This document shows positions 13,051-26,335 of a stretch of DNA of 64,000 nt, one piece after another; position 1 is the stretch's first letter, and the number at the start of each line of letters is the position of its first letter. The stretch is from the NCBI GenBank assembly GCA_024305405.1, contig JAKNDB010000088.1, positions 2,064,001 through 2,128,000 of the forward strand, written 5' to 3'. The notes below the pieces were generated by a model. The model was not told the DNA's origin. It did no database searches and was given only the letters and a program-made list of their open reading frames with translations. The DNA is from Dirofilaria immitis (taxonomy: Eukaryota > Nematoda > Chromadorea > Rhabditida > Onchocercidae). The translations under genes and the position numbers were made by a program.

Positions 13051-13696
13051 ACCGATTCATTTTTATCATTCAATAATAAATGAATTTAATAAATATCAGT
13101 TTGGTAATTTTTACATTTAATTATTCAAAGTGATAAAATTAAAATGATTTATACATTTTATATCATTGTTGTTTAAACTGATTAGTTAAAGAGGTCAGTT
13201 GGTTCTTATACAGTTTAAAACTATTATCAATTTATTCAATTTGATGAACAAAAAATATATATAGAGAGAGAGAAGAGGTGAGAGAAGAAAAGAGTACAAA
13301 ATTGAGAATGAAATGATAAGGAAAATTATTTGCTTCTCGCAATAAACTTTAGGCAAATATTTTTAAAATCAAATAAAATTTTAATCTTAAAATGCTCATA
13401 CATTTAATTTAGAATACAAATTTTTAGATTATTACAATAATAATAATAGTAATACCGTAGCTGGCCTAGATTGTTACAGTAATAAAAAATATTACAGCAA
13501 CATATATACTGTAATTGATTTATTACTGCTAAATCGATTGAATAAACTACTCGATTGAAAGTTTTAAAATAATTTGAAAGAGATTTAAAATTTAATAAAT
13601 ATTAATCCAAATATTTTTTGCTATATTATGATAAGAATTATCAACTTTTAACCTGTATCTATTAAACGAAGTAAATTTTAATTTTAAACAGTAAAA

Positions 13697-16600
13697 ATGC
13701 CGGATGATGAATATCGAAAAAATATTCCGCCGCGCAGAAAATGCAATTATTAAAATCACAACAAGCAAAATTGGAAATTCGAGCAATGCCTGCACATTCA
13801 CAATTAAAACTTAAAGTAATTAAAAAAATTTGTTAAAGTAAATTTTCAAAATTCAATTTCAATTTTGCCACAAATAAAATCGTATATATGTATATATATT
13901 TAAATTTAAAAAGATGGACTTTTATAGGAATATGACAAAAAAATGAAAAAGAAACGAAAGAAGAAAATAACAAAAAGTATGGATGAGAGAATAAATTCAT
14001 TTTTTTTTCAAATAACTAAAATTTAACAAATAGAATTTTTCATATTTGAATTTGATTAAAATTTCCATTTAATTATTGGATCTTATTTTTCCCCTCTTCC
14101 TTTTTATTTCTTCTATGAAGCGATATATGAATTTTATTTGCAAAAAAATAACTGAATCGAATTCATTTTCAAGGAGATATATGAACTGAATTTATTTGCT
14201 AAAATATATTTGAGATGAACTCATTTCCTGGAAGATATTTGAATTGAATTTATTTGCTAATAAAATATGAAAATTTTCATTCATAAAATACATAGCACAT
14301 GCTTACAAAAAAAGATTATAAAGCTAAAATCATGATATATAAATCAAAGCCCAATAAAAACTTAATTAATTAGCTTTTTAAATATTCTCTATTTTTCCAA
14401 ATAATTCTCGCAAATAATTTTCTTTGCAGAGAAATCCGGAAAAATAAAGTTATCACTGGATCCTGCTGATTGTAATTTATTTATTCAAATATTTTTTTAT
14501 TATTATTTTTCAATTGACATTATTCATCATTTATCACCAATAATTACAATTTCCTTATCATTATTACAAACAATTTATAGTAAAAAAAAGTGTAAATTTT
14601 CTTTTCGATGATTAAAATTAATACTGCAAATTACTAACTTCGATTATTTGATTAATTAAGTGCAAATATCAATTTCAAATCAATTATGTAAAGTTAAAAA
14701 ATAAGAGCAAATGACAGTAAAAAAATTTTTTTGATTAAATATAACGAATATCAATTAATTTGTGATTAATTTTAATTAATTTAATTAAACGACTGATCTA
14801 CTAATTTGAAATTAATTTTAATTCGAAATAAAATAATAATTTAAAATTAGTTTAAATTGAGAAAAAAATTTAATTTTGCAAAAGAAAGTACGGAAAATAA
14901 AGAATTTTTGCAGCGAGTAGTTCATCGTTATCAAAATTATCACTAGCTTCATCTGGTAGCGGTGCTGCTATACCACGATCATCATCGCATAAAAGTGATG
15001 TACAGGTGATAAAAGTTAATTTATTGACGTTTAACATTCACGTAATGCTTTAAAACAGTTGTTTTTTAAAATTTTACTCTATCAAATACATCGTCTATGT
15101 TTATATGTTACTATTAATTAATTTGCTAAAATTTTGCTGCTAAAATTTAAAAACTTAAAAAAATTGACTGCAAAAATATTTAAAATTGTTTATTATTAAA
15201 TTTCATCTAATAATAATTCAAATTAGCATTTTAAAAATGAAACAAAAAGTAGTGATTTAGAGAGAAAATAAAAATAATTTAATTTAAAAAATAATTTAAT
15301 TATACTTAAAATGTGAAATGAAATTAATTATAAAAAATTCGATTAAATCTAAATCGATTTTACATATATTAATTAATTATCATTCTAATATCTATTCAGC
15401 GAAATTATTACCATCTGAATGTTAAATTACAATTATAAAAACATGTTTATTTCAAATTCTTTTTAAATTCATCATAGCTGAAATTATTTTAATTAAATAA
15501 TTGATAATAATAAAATTTATTGAAAGATAAGATAAAATATTGAAAGTTTAAGTCAAACAAATTATCAACTATAATATTGTTAAGAAATTTATTAATAATT
15601 TCATAAGTCCGTTATCATGATAATAACTAATATAATAATTTCGATATAAATTCAAGTTATCTCTGATTAATTCATTCTCAATTATTTTTAAGTATTGGAA
15701 TGACTATTCCTTTTATATTCTAAGCATATTAAATTATATTAGATAAAAAACTTAACAAATTATAATACAAAAATTTTACTTGCATTGTGTTATCATCTGA
15801 TTCGAAACAATTATTCGAGTATTCAGTTTCCTATCTAATATATCATTTTTAGCATCCGGTACCAAAAGATGAGCAAGAAAATGTTTTAAAATGGAAACGT
15901 CGAACAGAATATATTTATGAAGCTGAAAGAATTTCGATGTAAATTTTAAATTTCTATCATTCTTTTTATCGCTTTAATTTAATTATCATATTTTGTGTTT
16001 TTCATTTTTGATGAAAATTTCTTTCCCATTGATCCTTTATTAGAAATTGAACAACAAATGAATGATTCGAACTATAATATTGTAATTCGAATTGTAAATG
16101 ATAATTGCTTTTTCTTGGGAATGAATAATTCCAAATGCAACGTTATCATTCGAATTAGAGATGATAATTGCTTCTTCTTGAGAATGAATAATTCGAAATA
16201 CAATATTATAAATCGAATTATGAAGGATAATTTTTTTGGAAATGAAAAGTTTCGATTATTTTTTTCAATCTTATTATTGTCAATTAATATTTTAATACGC
16301 TAATGAATTATTTTAAATGCATTAGAAAATATTACATTAAATTTGTAAATCAATTTTCCAATTAATCAATAATCGATTAATTGTTTTTTCTCGATTAATT
16401 TTCTATCCATTGTATTTTTGAATAATTTTAGAAAACTTAAAGAAATTGCTACAGAATGTGAGAAAGATATTACATTACGATTAGCAATGGATGATATTGC
16501 TACAAGAATGGATGTAAGAATTTTTTAATGCAAATTATAATCATAATGTTGAAAGATAGGAAATATTGATTGATTAATTCGTGGAAGAACGTGCAAAATC

Positions 16601-18366
16601 AGGAATTAATCGATATATTTTATAATTTAAGTATTGCATTCCTTTTTTTGATATATATGTATTATTTAAGTTTATTAATTAACAATTTTTATTGTTTATT
16701 CTTTTGAGACATTAAAAAAGCTCATGATGAATATTATCAGTATGTACAAGCACAAAATGATATATTTGATAAGCAAATTAAATTGTTGGATGAAATACAA
16801 GCAATGGTTTGTTTATTATTATTATTCTTAAAATCTATTTTATCATCATTTCGTATTTGAAATTTTTGGTACAAAAACGGAAAGTATAACGAATTTGATG
16901 ATTTTTTTCTTTGTTACCTTTCATTTTCTCTTTCCCTCTTTGTATTTCTCTTTTTTTTGCTTATTTCATTCTTGCTTTTTTTCTTGAAAACTTGAAAATT
17001 TTGTTTCTGTTAACCTTTGAACTTTTTTACTCATTCTTTCTCTTCTTCTCATTCTCTCTTCATTTCGCTTTTTTCTGCTTTTTTCCTTCTTCTTGAGATT
17101 CGATGAATAAAATGAATGAAGCATTACAAAGTTGAATTCAAGAAAGATTTTTGAATCTTAGAGGATTTTTCCATTTTCCTTTTTTATAATTGAAATTTCA
17201 CTTTTTGACATTTTTTTAATGTAAATGTATTTCAAAGAAAGAAAATTTCAAAAATAAACTTATTAAAGTTTCCATTCATTTGATTGCTGTCATTTACAAA
17301 TGAGCAAATTTTTTTCTAAAAATTATGTCTCAAAAAAGAAAAAACTGACAACCTCAACATTCAGAACAATGAAAAACAAAATAATGTAAAAGAGAAAGTT
17401 AAAATTGTTGAAAAATTTTTTTGTGAAATATAAACAAAAAGATTTAATTTTTAAATTCTAATTTTTAATTCATTTGAATGATTTTTTAATTTAATTTAAT
17501 TTTTTCTTTTTCATTTTTCAAATTTTTTTATTTGTTTGTTCCATTTTTTAGCATTTTTTTGTTATTAAAATTTCGTTTTGTGTTATTAAATTATAATTTA
17601 ATTTTTGAAAATTTAAAAATTTCTTTAGCTTCTATTTTAATTATTTGAAAGAATAAAAAATTTATTTTTTCACCATTTATTAAACCGATTTTTGACTTTT
17701 ATTTCTTTCCGATAAATTTCGTTAATCTCTGTTTTGATTATTTGCATTGAAGAAATTTGTTTCCATCCTTAAGAAGTCAATTTTTGATATTATTTCCTTC
17801 CTATAGATTTCTTTTCTTTATTTCACTTTTTTTTGTTAAATAAGATCAACAATTGTTAAAGTCATCATTGATTGTAACTGCTATTTAGAAAGAAGTAAGA
17901 TCAAAAATTTTTTTGCTGAATAAGAAAAAAAATTAATTTAAAATAATTGAAATATAGATCAGAGATATATCTGGGAAAAGGGTAAGATCATTAAAAAAAG
18001 GAGCGAAATGCGCAGGAAGGAAAAAGTTTTCAAAATCATTTTTAGGAAAAAACTTGTCAAGTATTGGTTTTAATTTTTTGGCCAAATAATAAATGTGGCC
18101 TAGATAAAGCCATTCTTTTTCGTTCGCTTTTTTTCTTTTTCTTTACAACTTTTCCAAATATTATATTCATTGAAGTCACATATCAAATACTTTTTTTGCA
18201 GCAAATAACAGAATTAACGAATAAAATACATCGATTAAGTAATATATTCAAAAATATTGATACCAAGTTATCCGTTATCAATGATAAGTTGCGTAATATT
18301 GCTAACCATCAAGCGCAAAAGACATTAATGCAAAATTTTATTGGAATTACTTGTACAATTTTTTAA
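13697..18366 (+). CDS. lysine-rich protein with C-terminal coiled coil, 8 exons
   Basis: Exons: 13697-13815, 13928-13976, 14430-14471, 14914-15005, 15853-15938, 16432-16513, 16709-16806, 18202-18366; about 244 residues, stop TAA. Start ATG follows acceptor TTTAAACAG by 5 nt, consistent with trans-splicing. Order: polar N-terminus (MPDDEYRK...), a Lys/Arg block (KKMKKKRKKKITK) that could be nuclear or membrane-binding, a serine-rich linker, then about 140 residues of heptad-rich helix ending ITELTNKIHRLSNIFKNI. Exon 1 (A6 at 13717-13722) and exon 7 (A6 at 16714-16719) each need one more A to stay open; each change also makes the exon phase fit. The C-terminal helix weakly resembles BLOC-1/BORC-type lysosome-trafficking subunits, but I cannot assign it. 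AATAAA-type signal near 18,402. Confidence 0.65.
14160..14275. repeat. ~58-bp tandem duplication
   Basis: Two diverged copies ending GAATTTATTTGCTAA (near 14,204 and 14,262), in the second intron of the coiled-coil gene. Confidence 0.55.
16055..16240 (+). repeat. 66-bp tandem repeat, 3 copies, frame-preserving
   Basis: Units contain GAATRATTCSAAMTR, ATTCGAATT and GATAATTGCTTYTTCTTG. Because 66 is a multiple of three, an ORF (15,995-16,303) reads through as three 22-residue repeats with NDNCFFL/DDNCFFL cores. It lies in the intron between exons 5 and 6 of the coiled-coil gene and has no fitting splice sites, so it is listed as a repeat. Confidence 0.65.
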
Positions 18367-19619
18367 TTTGAAAATGATCATTTTAATTGTATTAAGAAAT
18401 TAATAAAATTATTTAATTATCACATATTGTTTACTGTAATTGTACCTTTATTAGTTAACAAAATAATTTATCATTTTTATATGTGATAAGATGATATTGT
18501 TGGTATTTTAATAATGAAGAAAAATTGGTTATCTTTTTTTTCGTGAAAGACTTTGATTATTAGATAATTGCTTCGATTGTATTTTTGACTTTCTTTTTTT
18601 ATTTATTACATTTTTATTTATGATTGCGGAACGTGTGATCAATGATTTTACGTAAATCTTGTTGCGTAAATAAAAATTAATATTGTCTTAAATATTTCTG
18701 CTTAAAATTAACATCATTTTACGATCAAATGATTTTATTGATTTGATTGGAAGAAAAATTTCTTAATAATATGTTAGTTAAAATATTTGATTCGTCTTGC
18801 TCTTTGTAATAAATGAAATGTCGAAATTTATTATGAACAATATGAGAAGTAATTATTCATAAATATTTTCAATCAAAGAAATTAAATTCAAAATATTTAT
18901 GATAAACAATCAATTGATTTGAAACGGTATGAATGCAATTGATCAAGCGTAAAAATTTGAAATATTAATTGAATAAAATCGATGCAATCAAATTAATTAT
19001 ATCGATTAAATGAATTCAAAAATATGAATTTTGCATTAATTAAATACAAAATTTAAAATATTAATCGAATTAAATTAAATAAGTAAATTTAAGTGAATAA
19101 TTAAACGATACTTAATAAAATGCATTGATTTAACAATTTTATCACATTTTCTATTCATCGTATTTTTATAATTGTATAAATAAATAAACTTTCTTCCGCC
19201 TTTTTTTTTTCTTATATTTACTAAAAATTTATGTTAATGATTTCCTTTTATTTGCATAAATAACTGTTTTTTCCTGCTTTTTCTGCAAACTTTTATGTTT
19301 TTATTTTAGTAAAAAAAATTTTAAATTAGTATTTATATTAGTTATTTGATTTGCTGATATAGGATTAGTTTTTAAATACGTTTTAGAGCAATTCTTCAAA
19401 ACTGCTATCATATCATGATAAACTTTAACATTGAATCAATATGGACAAAAACTAATAAATAATAAGTGAAGGAAAAAAAACGCAAGAAAAATAGCAAAAC
19501 TGTTATTAAATAAAGTCAACTATCAATCATCATGGTATAATTTCTTTGAAATTTGAAACCCATGTTCTTATTTTTTGCTTCATGTATTTGCATGTATTTT
19601 TTTGTTTTTTTGTTTCTCG

Positions 19620-19800
19620 AAAGCTATCTCCTCAAATATTCAAACTTCTGCGACAGCTATTTCTTTAAATATTTAGCTCTTCATGCAGCTTAGTTTTTAA
19701 ATATTCAATTTTTCAGACAGTTAATTCTTTAAATATTTTGTTTTTGAAGTAGCTAACTCTTTACATATTTAACTTTCTAAATTATCAACTCTCGAGACAT
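19620..19800. repeat. ~35-bp tandem repeat, about 5 copies
   Basis: Units read GACAGCTATTTCTTTAAATATTT and relatives (GCAGCTTAGTTTTTAAATATTCA, GACAGTTAATTCTTTAAATATTT, AGTAGCTAACTCTTTACATATTT). Confidence 0.55.
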
Positions 19801-21564
19801 CTAATTTCAACAGTTGGCAAACTTTTTCGAAGTAATCAATTTTTGGATAATATTAGTATACAGGGCATTGAATCAGTTTTTAGGAAATTTTTTAGAAATT
19901 ATCTTTCAATGATTTCGATTTATTGCTGCATAATTTTTTTCGATGATTCGATTTATTGCTGCATATATATTCATTCTAATTGCATAATTCTAAATACTTT
20001 ACTAATTCCTAAAGAATATGATAAATAAAAGATAGTTAATCGAATTTTATTGCAGCAATTATAATCTTAAACTTGAAATAATTTAATAAGAAATATTCAA
20101 TTTCAATCATTCAGCAATATTTTTGTCTATTCAATGATAATTAAACTTAATTTATGAATGTGAACTAATTGAAGTAACTAGTAATTAAATTTATTTTATT
20201 GGCATATTTTCATGCATTATTTATTCAATTCAATTTATTTTATTCAATTCGATTTTTGAATAAATATCCAATTAAAATAAATATTTAATTTCTATATACT
20301 TAATTTTTTGAATAAATATTCAATTTTTTTGGAATTTAATATTTTTAGTTATTTAAACAATTTTTGATCAACAATTGATTAATTGAAATGATTTAATTTT
20401 ATCGGATATATTTTAGTAAAAATAGGACATCGTATTTTTGTTTATCAATTTTTGTCTTCTAAAATTTTACATTTATTTGTCTTATTTAAATAATTTTAAA
20501 TCAGCAATTGATTAATTTGATTAATAATTTGTTGCAGGAAATGTTTGATAAAATATCGTATCGTTTTAAAAAGAATTTTTTTAATCAAATTTTATCGTTA
20601 GTTAATTAATTTTTGCACTCTTTTTAGTCATTTTAATTTTGACAACACAACTTTTTTATTGGCTGATTAATATTTATTATTTCTTAAATTTTAAATTCAA
20701 ATTTCATTTTAATGAAATTTTTCGATTAAATATTTTATTTTTATTTCCTATTAGTTCTTGTCTTCTTTTTAATCTTATTCTATTCTTCGTAATCTTTATT
20801 CTATTCCACTTCTGTTTTCTAAAAAATTTTTGAATTATCATTCTATTTTTATTTTGTTCAGAAGAATTAAAAAATAATTTTGGTAATTTATTGCTTTAAT
20901 TCCTTTTCGTTAACTGGAATAATTTTATATTCATGATTATATCATAAATATCATGATTATTGTTCGAGATTAGCATAGTTCGGTTAAAAGAAGTTTTGGT
21001 AAACTTAATAATAATATTTTTCTAATGTTTTTGCAACGTCGAATTCTTATGACAAGAATGAATACTCTTGAATTATGAAATAATATCAAATTTTTTTGAG
21101 TTTAAAATGCAAAAAATAGTAGCATCGAATGATCTTAACCTAAGAAAAGTAAATTTAAAATTAAAAATTTAGTTCTCTTATTGTAATTATAATAACTAAA
21201 AGTATTATTTCAATCCAATGATATATTCTCGAAATTAAAAATAATCTTTTCGAACTTGAAAAAACTAAAAAAATTAATACCAAATAATTTTTAACTTGGA
21301 GATAATTGGATTAAATTTGAAATTACAATTTAAGTTATTGCCTAGTTTTCATAATTATACTAAAAAATATATTATAATTGAAATGTATAAATTGATATAA
21401 CTAAATGATTATGGGAAAAAAATTGGAAATTACTTTCAATTTTACGTTTCTCATTTTTTTGAAATAAGAAAAATATTTTCTTTATTTGACTAATTAATTA
21501 TTATAACTCATATTATCATTTTTATTATATTTTGCCCTCATTATTAATTTTCGTTTCCGTTTTC

Positions 21565-21690
21565 TAACGTAAAATTTTTAATAAAATATCGAAAAAATAA
21601 TTTTATACTGAAATATCGAAAAAGAAATTCATATTAAAATATCGAATAGAAAAGGAATTTATAATAAAATATTGACAAAAGAAATTCCAT
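21565..21690. repeat. ~33-bp tandem repeat, 4 copies
   Basis: Core AAAATATCGAAAAA...GAAATTCATA, diverging to AAAATATTGACAAAAGAAATTC in the last copy. Confidence 0.5.
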
Positions 21691-21889
21691 CATAAACTCA
21701 AGTCATTTACTTACTTACGTCATACACTCATCATATTTTATATTAGTATTGAATAACCATTCATTGACATATATTGAAATTATTTAATTATTTCGATTAT
21801 CATATTAATCTTTATTTGCTATATAACTTATTGAGCTTTTTAGTATTAATCTTTATATCTAATCTAATTTTATTATTCATTAGCATCTT

Positions 21890-22250
21890 ATTATCAGCTG
21901 ATTCGATTATAATGATAATTTTATCATTTCAATTCTATTATTCTGATTTTATTATCATTTGATTCTATTTACCTGGTTTTATTACGGTGCCATTTTATTA
22001 TTCTGGCTATACTATTATTCGTTTATTCTAATTGTGTTATCATGCGATTCTATCATCCCAATTATATTATCATCCGACTCTATTATTCTGATTATATTCT
22101 CATTTTATTCTACTGTTCTGGTTATATTATCATCTGATTTCCATATTCTGAATATGTTATCATCAAATTCTATTATTTTGGTCATATCATTATGTGCTTT
22201 CATTATTCTGATTATCTTATCATCTGATTTTATTATTCTTGTTTTTTATC
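21890..22250 (+). repeat. 30-bp minisatellite, about 12 copies
   Basis: Unit approximates TTATCATCTGATTCTATTATTCTGGTTATA. Six consecutive copies from about 22,067 keep exact 30-bp spacing. Being a multiple of three it stays open as ILSSDSIILII-type decapeptides, producing two overlapping ORFs that are not convincing genes. Confidence 0.8.
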
Positions 22251-24179
22251 GTTGTTAATTCAAACTTATTTTAAAAATTTATTTTATTTATCTCCTATTA
22301 TTATGCAAATATAGCAATATTTAATCCATAATAAAAATTCCATTCTTCCATGCTCTTTCAAAAATATTTATAATAAGCAATCTCTATCCTATCATATCAT
22401 TTTTTTCATCCGCTTCTTTCCCTTATATTCTACTATAATTTATTTATCTCTCATCTAAAATATAAATATATGCTATGATTCAATTAATCCTACATATTGA
22501 AATCTAAATACGCTTATTATCAGTCATTTAATTAATTAATCTCAAAAATTTCGATTAAATAAATTTTTATTTAATTGAAATTCAAAAAAATTCGCATCGT
22601 TCGTTTGTTTTATTGTTCCATTCCATTTTACAATTTTTAACTTTAATTTAAAAAATAAAATTTTAATAAACATTTGGAAAAAAACATTTTGATTTAGAGA
22701 AAATGATATATGAGATAATATTTATGATACATTGATAAATTTGCAATTGATCAAATTTAATTCGTTCTTGATACATTTAGAAATATCTTGATAATTTGAT
22801 AATGAAAATTTCCACAAACACAACAATTAACAGTTCATATAAATCTGTAATATTTGGATAAAACTTTAATTGGAAATTAATTATTAATTATCAATTCTTA
22901 TATGATTTTTATATGAACTTTTCTGTTTATGCTTCAAATTATGGTACAATTTTTATTAATATATTTGTTGCAATTGAAAATTTTTAACAAAATTCTTAAA
23001 TTTTAGCAAATAAAGCTAGGCGGAATAAAGCTAGGCTTTTTTTTCTTTCCAGTTCTTGAATATATGAAATAATAGTCTGTCATTGCGAATCAATTACATC
23101 TATGATATTTGTTATCATATCATTTGAAGTATAGAAAGATATGTGTTCGTAATGATAATGCATATGCTAGTTTATTAAAATTTTAAATGTTTTTTAAAAG
23201 AAAAAAAAATAAAATTTTTTAATAAACATTTAACCAAATATAGGAATATTTGACTGGAAAGCTTTCTAAGAATTTTTGTAAAATTATTTAATACAAGATA
23301 AATATTTCTGCATGATATTAAGATGGGCAATTTTATTAACTAAGTTATTAATTAGCATCTCTCCGTTTTGCTATTAGTATTTACGGCCAATTGGATTTCT
23401 AATTAGTTTCCTAGAAATTTTTAATAGAATTATTCAATCATAACATCTAAATTTTTGTGTGATATTAAAGTGGAAAATTGTACTAATTAATTTTTCATAG
23501 TTGCTAAGCTAAATGTTTGTTTTTTTCTTGGCTCTAACCTTTTTCATAAAACTTATCAGCGAGAAAATTTATCTTCGCAGAAATTCATCGAATATAAAAA
23601 TTTTATTTTCTATTTTCTACGCATAAGAGTTTCTACGCATATTGAAAATTAGAAGGAGAAATTTATTTTATCAATAAAAAAACAAAAATAAAATTATCAA
23701 TAAAATAATCGATAATAATAAATATGATTATATGTTGATCAATTTTTATTTTTTAAAAATGATCAGAAGAAGGATTTGAAATTTATAAGTTATAATTTTG
23801 AATTATCATACAACCTAGCATACGGGACGGTAGAATAGTCGCCATATGATAAGAAATTTGATCAAATTCAAATAATTGTGTGATAATTCTAAAAAAATAC
23901 AAATAGAAATGAAAGGTAATAATAAATTATCAATAATATAAAAAATATTAATAAAGGAAAAAATCGGAATAAAATTGGAAGAGAAATAAGAAAGAGAGAA
24001 AGGAAATCATTTAATAGCATTATGAAATTATGCTATATCTGATATCAATTTTAATTTCATCTTCTAATTCAAAAACCTGATTTGATTGATTTTATCCGCG
24101 AATAAGAAAATTAAAATTGAAATCTAACAATTGATATTGCACGAAGTGATTATCGATTATAATACGATCGGTTAAAAAT

Positions 24180-24300
24180 GGAATCAATAAGTGATCAGAA
24201 TGAATTAGAATGTATAAGTGATTAGGATGAACTGGAATTTGTAAAGCGATTACATTGAATTAGAATCTATGAAACATTTAGAATAATGTCAGAATCTGTA
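24180..24300. repeat. ~28-bp tandem repeat
   Basis: Four or five diverged units of ATAAGTGATYAGRATGAAYTRGAAT type, directly before the acidic mini-ORF. Confidence 0.5.
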
Positions 24301-24411
24301 AATAATCATATAATGGATGTTATGCAAGATGAAGATGGTGATAATGATAATGATGATGATAATGATGATGATAAAAACAACTTAAAAAGTGCATCTAAAA
24401 GTAAATATTAA
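24286..24411 (+). CDS. acidic mini-ORF, possible first exon
   Basis: 41 codons starting MSESVNNHIMDVMQ and continuing into an Asp/Asn run encoded by GAT/AAT repeats, then KSASKSKY and TAA. A donor-like AAAA|gtaaat lies at 24,401, so it may be a first exon, but no convincing partner exon was found. The Asp run may be a GAT microsatellite. Confidence 0.2.
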   Translation: MSESVNNHIMDVMQDEDGDNDNDDDNDDDKNNLKSASKSKY

Positions 24412-25689
24412 GTGGAATTAAAATTTGCTTCAGAAATTGTTTTTCGTTTCTTTAATTTTAATATTTTCATGATAAGTCTAACTTATAAAGTTCCTTCAAA
24501 TTAATTTAAAATTTTTCATACAAAATTTACATCTAAGTGACAGAAAAAGTTTAGAAAAAGAAAAGACAATAATAATAATTTCGACATCTTATATCAAAAT
24601 ATAAGTTTCAGGTTATATTTACTCTTTGAATCAAAAATTGATTATAAAATTTGATTACGTAAAATTGATTTACAAAAATTTTAAAAGTGATAAAACGCCC
24701 AGTGAAATAATGCTGAAAATAATCAGTTCAATATTCCCAAATTTAATTTAGAATTATAGCAAAATATTAAGTTTTAAAATAATGAATAATAAAGAAGAGA
24801 TTTTTTCTTCATTGAATTGAATTTTAAATTGAACTAATCAAGAATGCTTACGGATTCTCCAATAATTCTATCTCAATAGTTCGATATTTTATGAATGAAA
24901 AATTTTGATAAGTACACTTCATTCAAACTTCCTTAAACTTATTCTTATATGGCCATAAAAAATGACAATTTTTCTTTTGGCCAATTACAGATTTGATTCA
25001 AGTAATTGGATAAATTGAAAATATTGGCTAAATGTAATTGTTTCATTTTTTAACTTTATAATAACTGCTCAAATTTTTCACGATTTTTTATCATTTTTTC
25101 AATTTTTCAGTTATTAAATTGAGCCCCAATAAATTATCCAAAATTTTGACTACTCGTCATTTTTTGAAATTCATACAAAATGTCATCTGTCAAATTTTTG
25201 AAATTGAATTGAATCAAATTACTCTGCGAAAAAAGATGCATCACTTTTTCCTCTTTTTAAAATTTTTTTTTCGAAAAATCAACTACTATCTATTAAAAAA
25301 TAAGATAAAATTGAGTTTTCAAAAAAATTTTTTTTAAATTCAGAAGCAAAAGGGATAAATTTTGCTAGAAAAATAAAAATTTGAAAATGGAATTTTCGCC
25401 TGATTTAAATATATTCAAATTTTTGTCATTTTTAAAATAATATCACATTTTTTGTTTTTTCATATCTGAAAATTTTCTATAAAATTCCAATAAATTTTTA
25501 TTAATTGGATTTCCATTTAAGTTTTAGTTTCACATTTCTTTTCGTCCTCTTTCTTCTTTCCATAAATAGTTCTTCCAATTATTTTGAGCAAATAGATAAA
25601 TATGTTTAATACGGTAGCAGGAAATAAATTTATTTTTGTAGCGTAACATACAGTAACATATTAAGCGTGGACGAATTATTTGATCAAAT

Positions 25690-26335
25690 TATTTTTTATT
25701 TTCTTAGTTTTTTATTAACTAATTCAGAGAAATAATTGCATTTTTGTATTTATAGAAATAATTTCATTTATGTTCTAATCATTTTTTTTTCGATAAATCG
25801 TAAACTTTTATTCTATTGAAATTTTTAAACAGTATGGTAGATGTTTTTTGAAATTTGAATTTTTAATGCTATTTAGATTGCTTATTACAAAAAAGAATTA
25901 GTGTAATTTTTCCATTAGTATAATTAATTCTAAAGTTACGCAAATGTCTAATAATCTACAGAGCATTACACGTATAATACTCATTAATCTTAATACACTA
26001 ACTATTACAGTAGCTGATAGCATAAACATTATTTTAATGTATCGTAAATGTATCGCAACTTATTAAGGATAGGGATTTATTCGGTTGAAATATTTTGACT
26101 TTTTACCGATTTCAATCAATCAGTTTTACTTTTTTATTAACTAATTTTTAGAAATAATTTATTTTTTGTTTATTTCATTTTTTAAAAATAATTCGTAATA
26201 TTTTATTATCAAAATTTTAAGTGATATGATAGTTGTTTGTTGAAATTTGAATTTTTTAGTGCTATTTAAACTGCACGTTGCAAAAAACGAACAATTCTGC
26301 TTTCCTAATAACTATTTCTAAACTTAAAATTACTT
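25690..26335. repeat. ~240-bp direct duplication, two diverged copies
   Basis: Copy 1 (about 25,690-25,935) and copy 2 (about 26,120-26,335) share, in order, TTTTTATTAACTAATT, AGAAATAATT, a YATGRTAG block, TTTTTGAAATTTGAATTTTT and AGTGCTATTTARA. No coding evidence. Confidence 0.55.

Noticed and set aside
20537..20610. Possible exon EMFDKISYRFKKNFF after TTGTTGCAG
   Set aside because: Only 23 codons and no partner exon; expected by chance in this composition.
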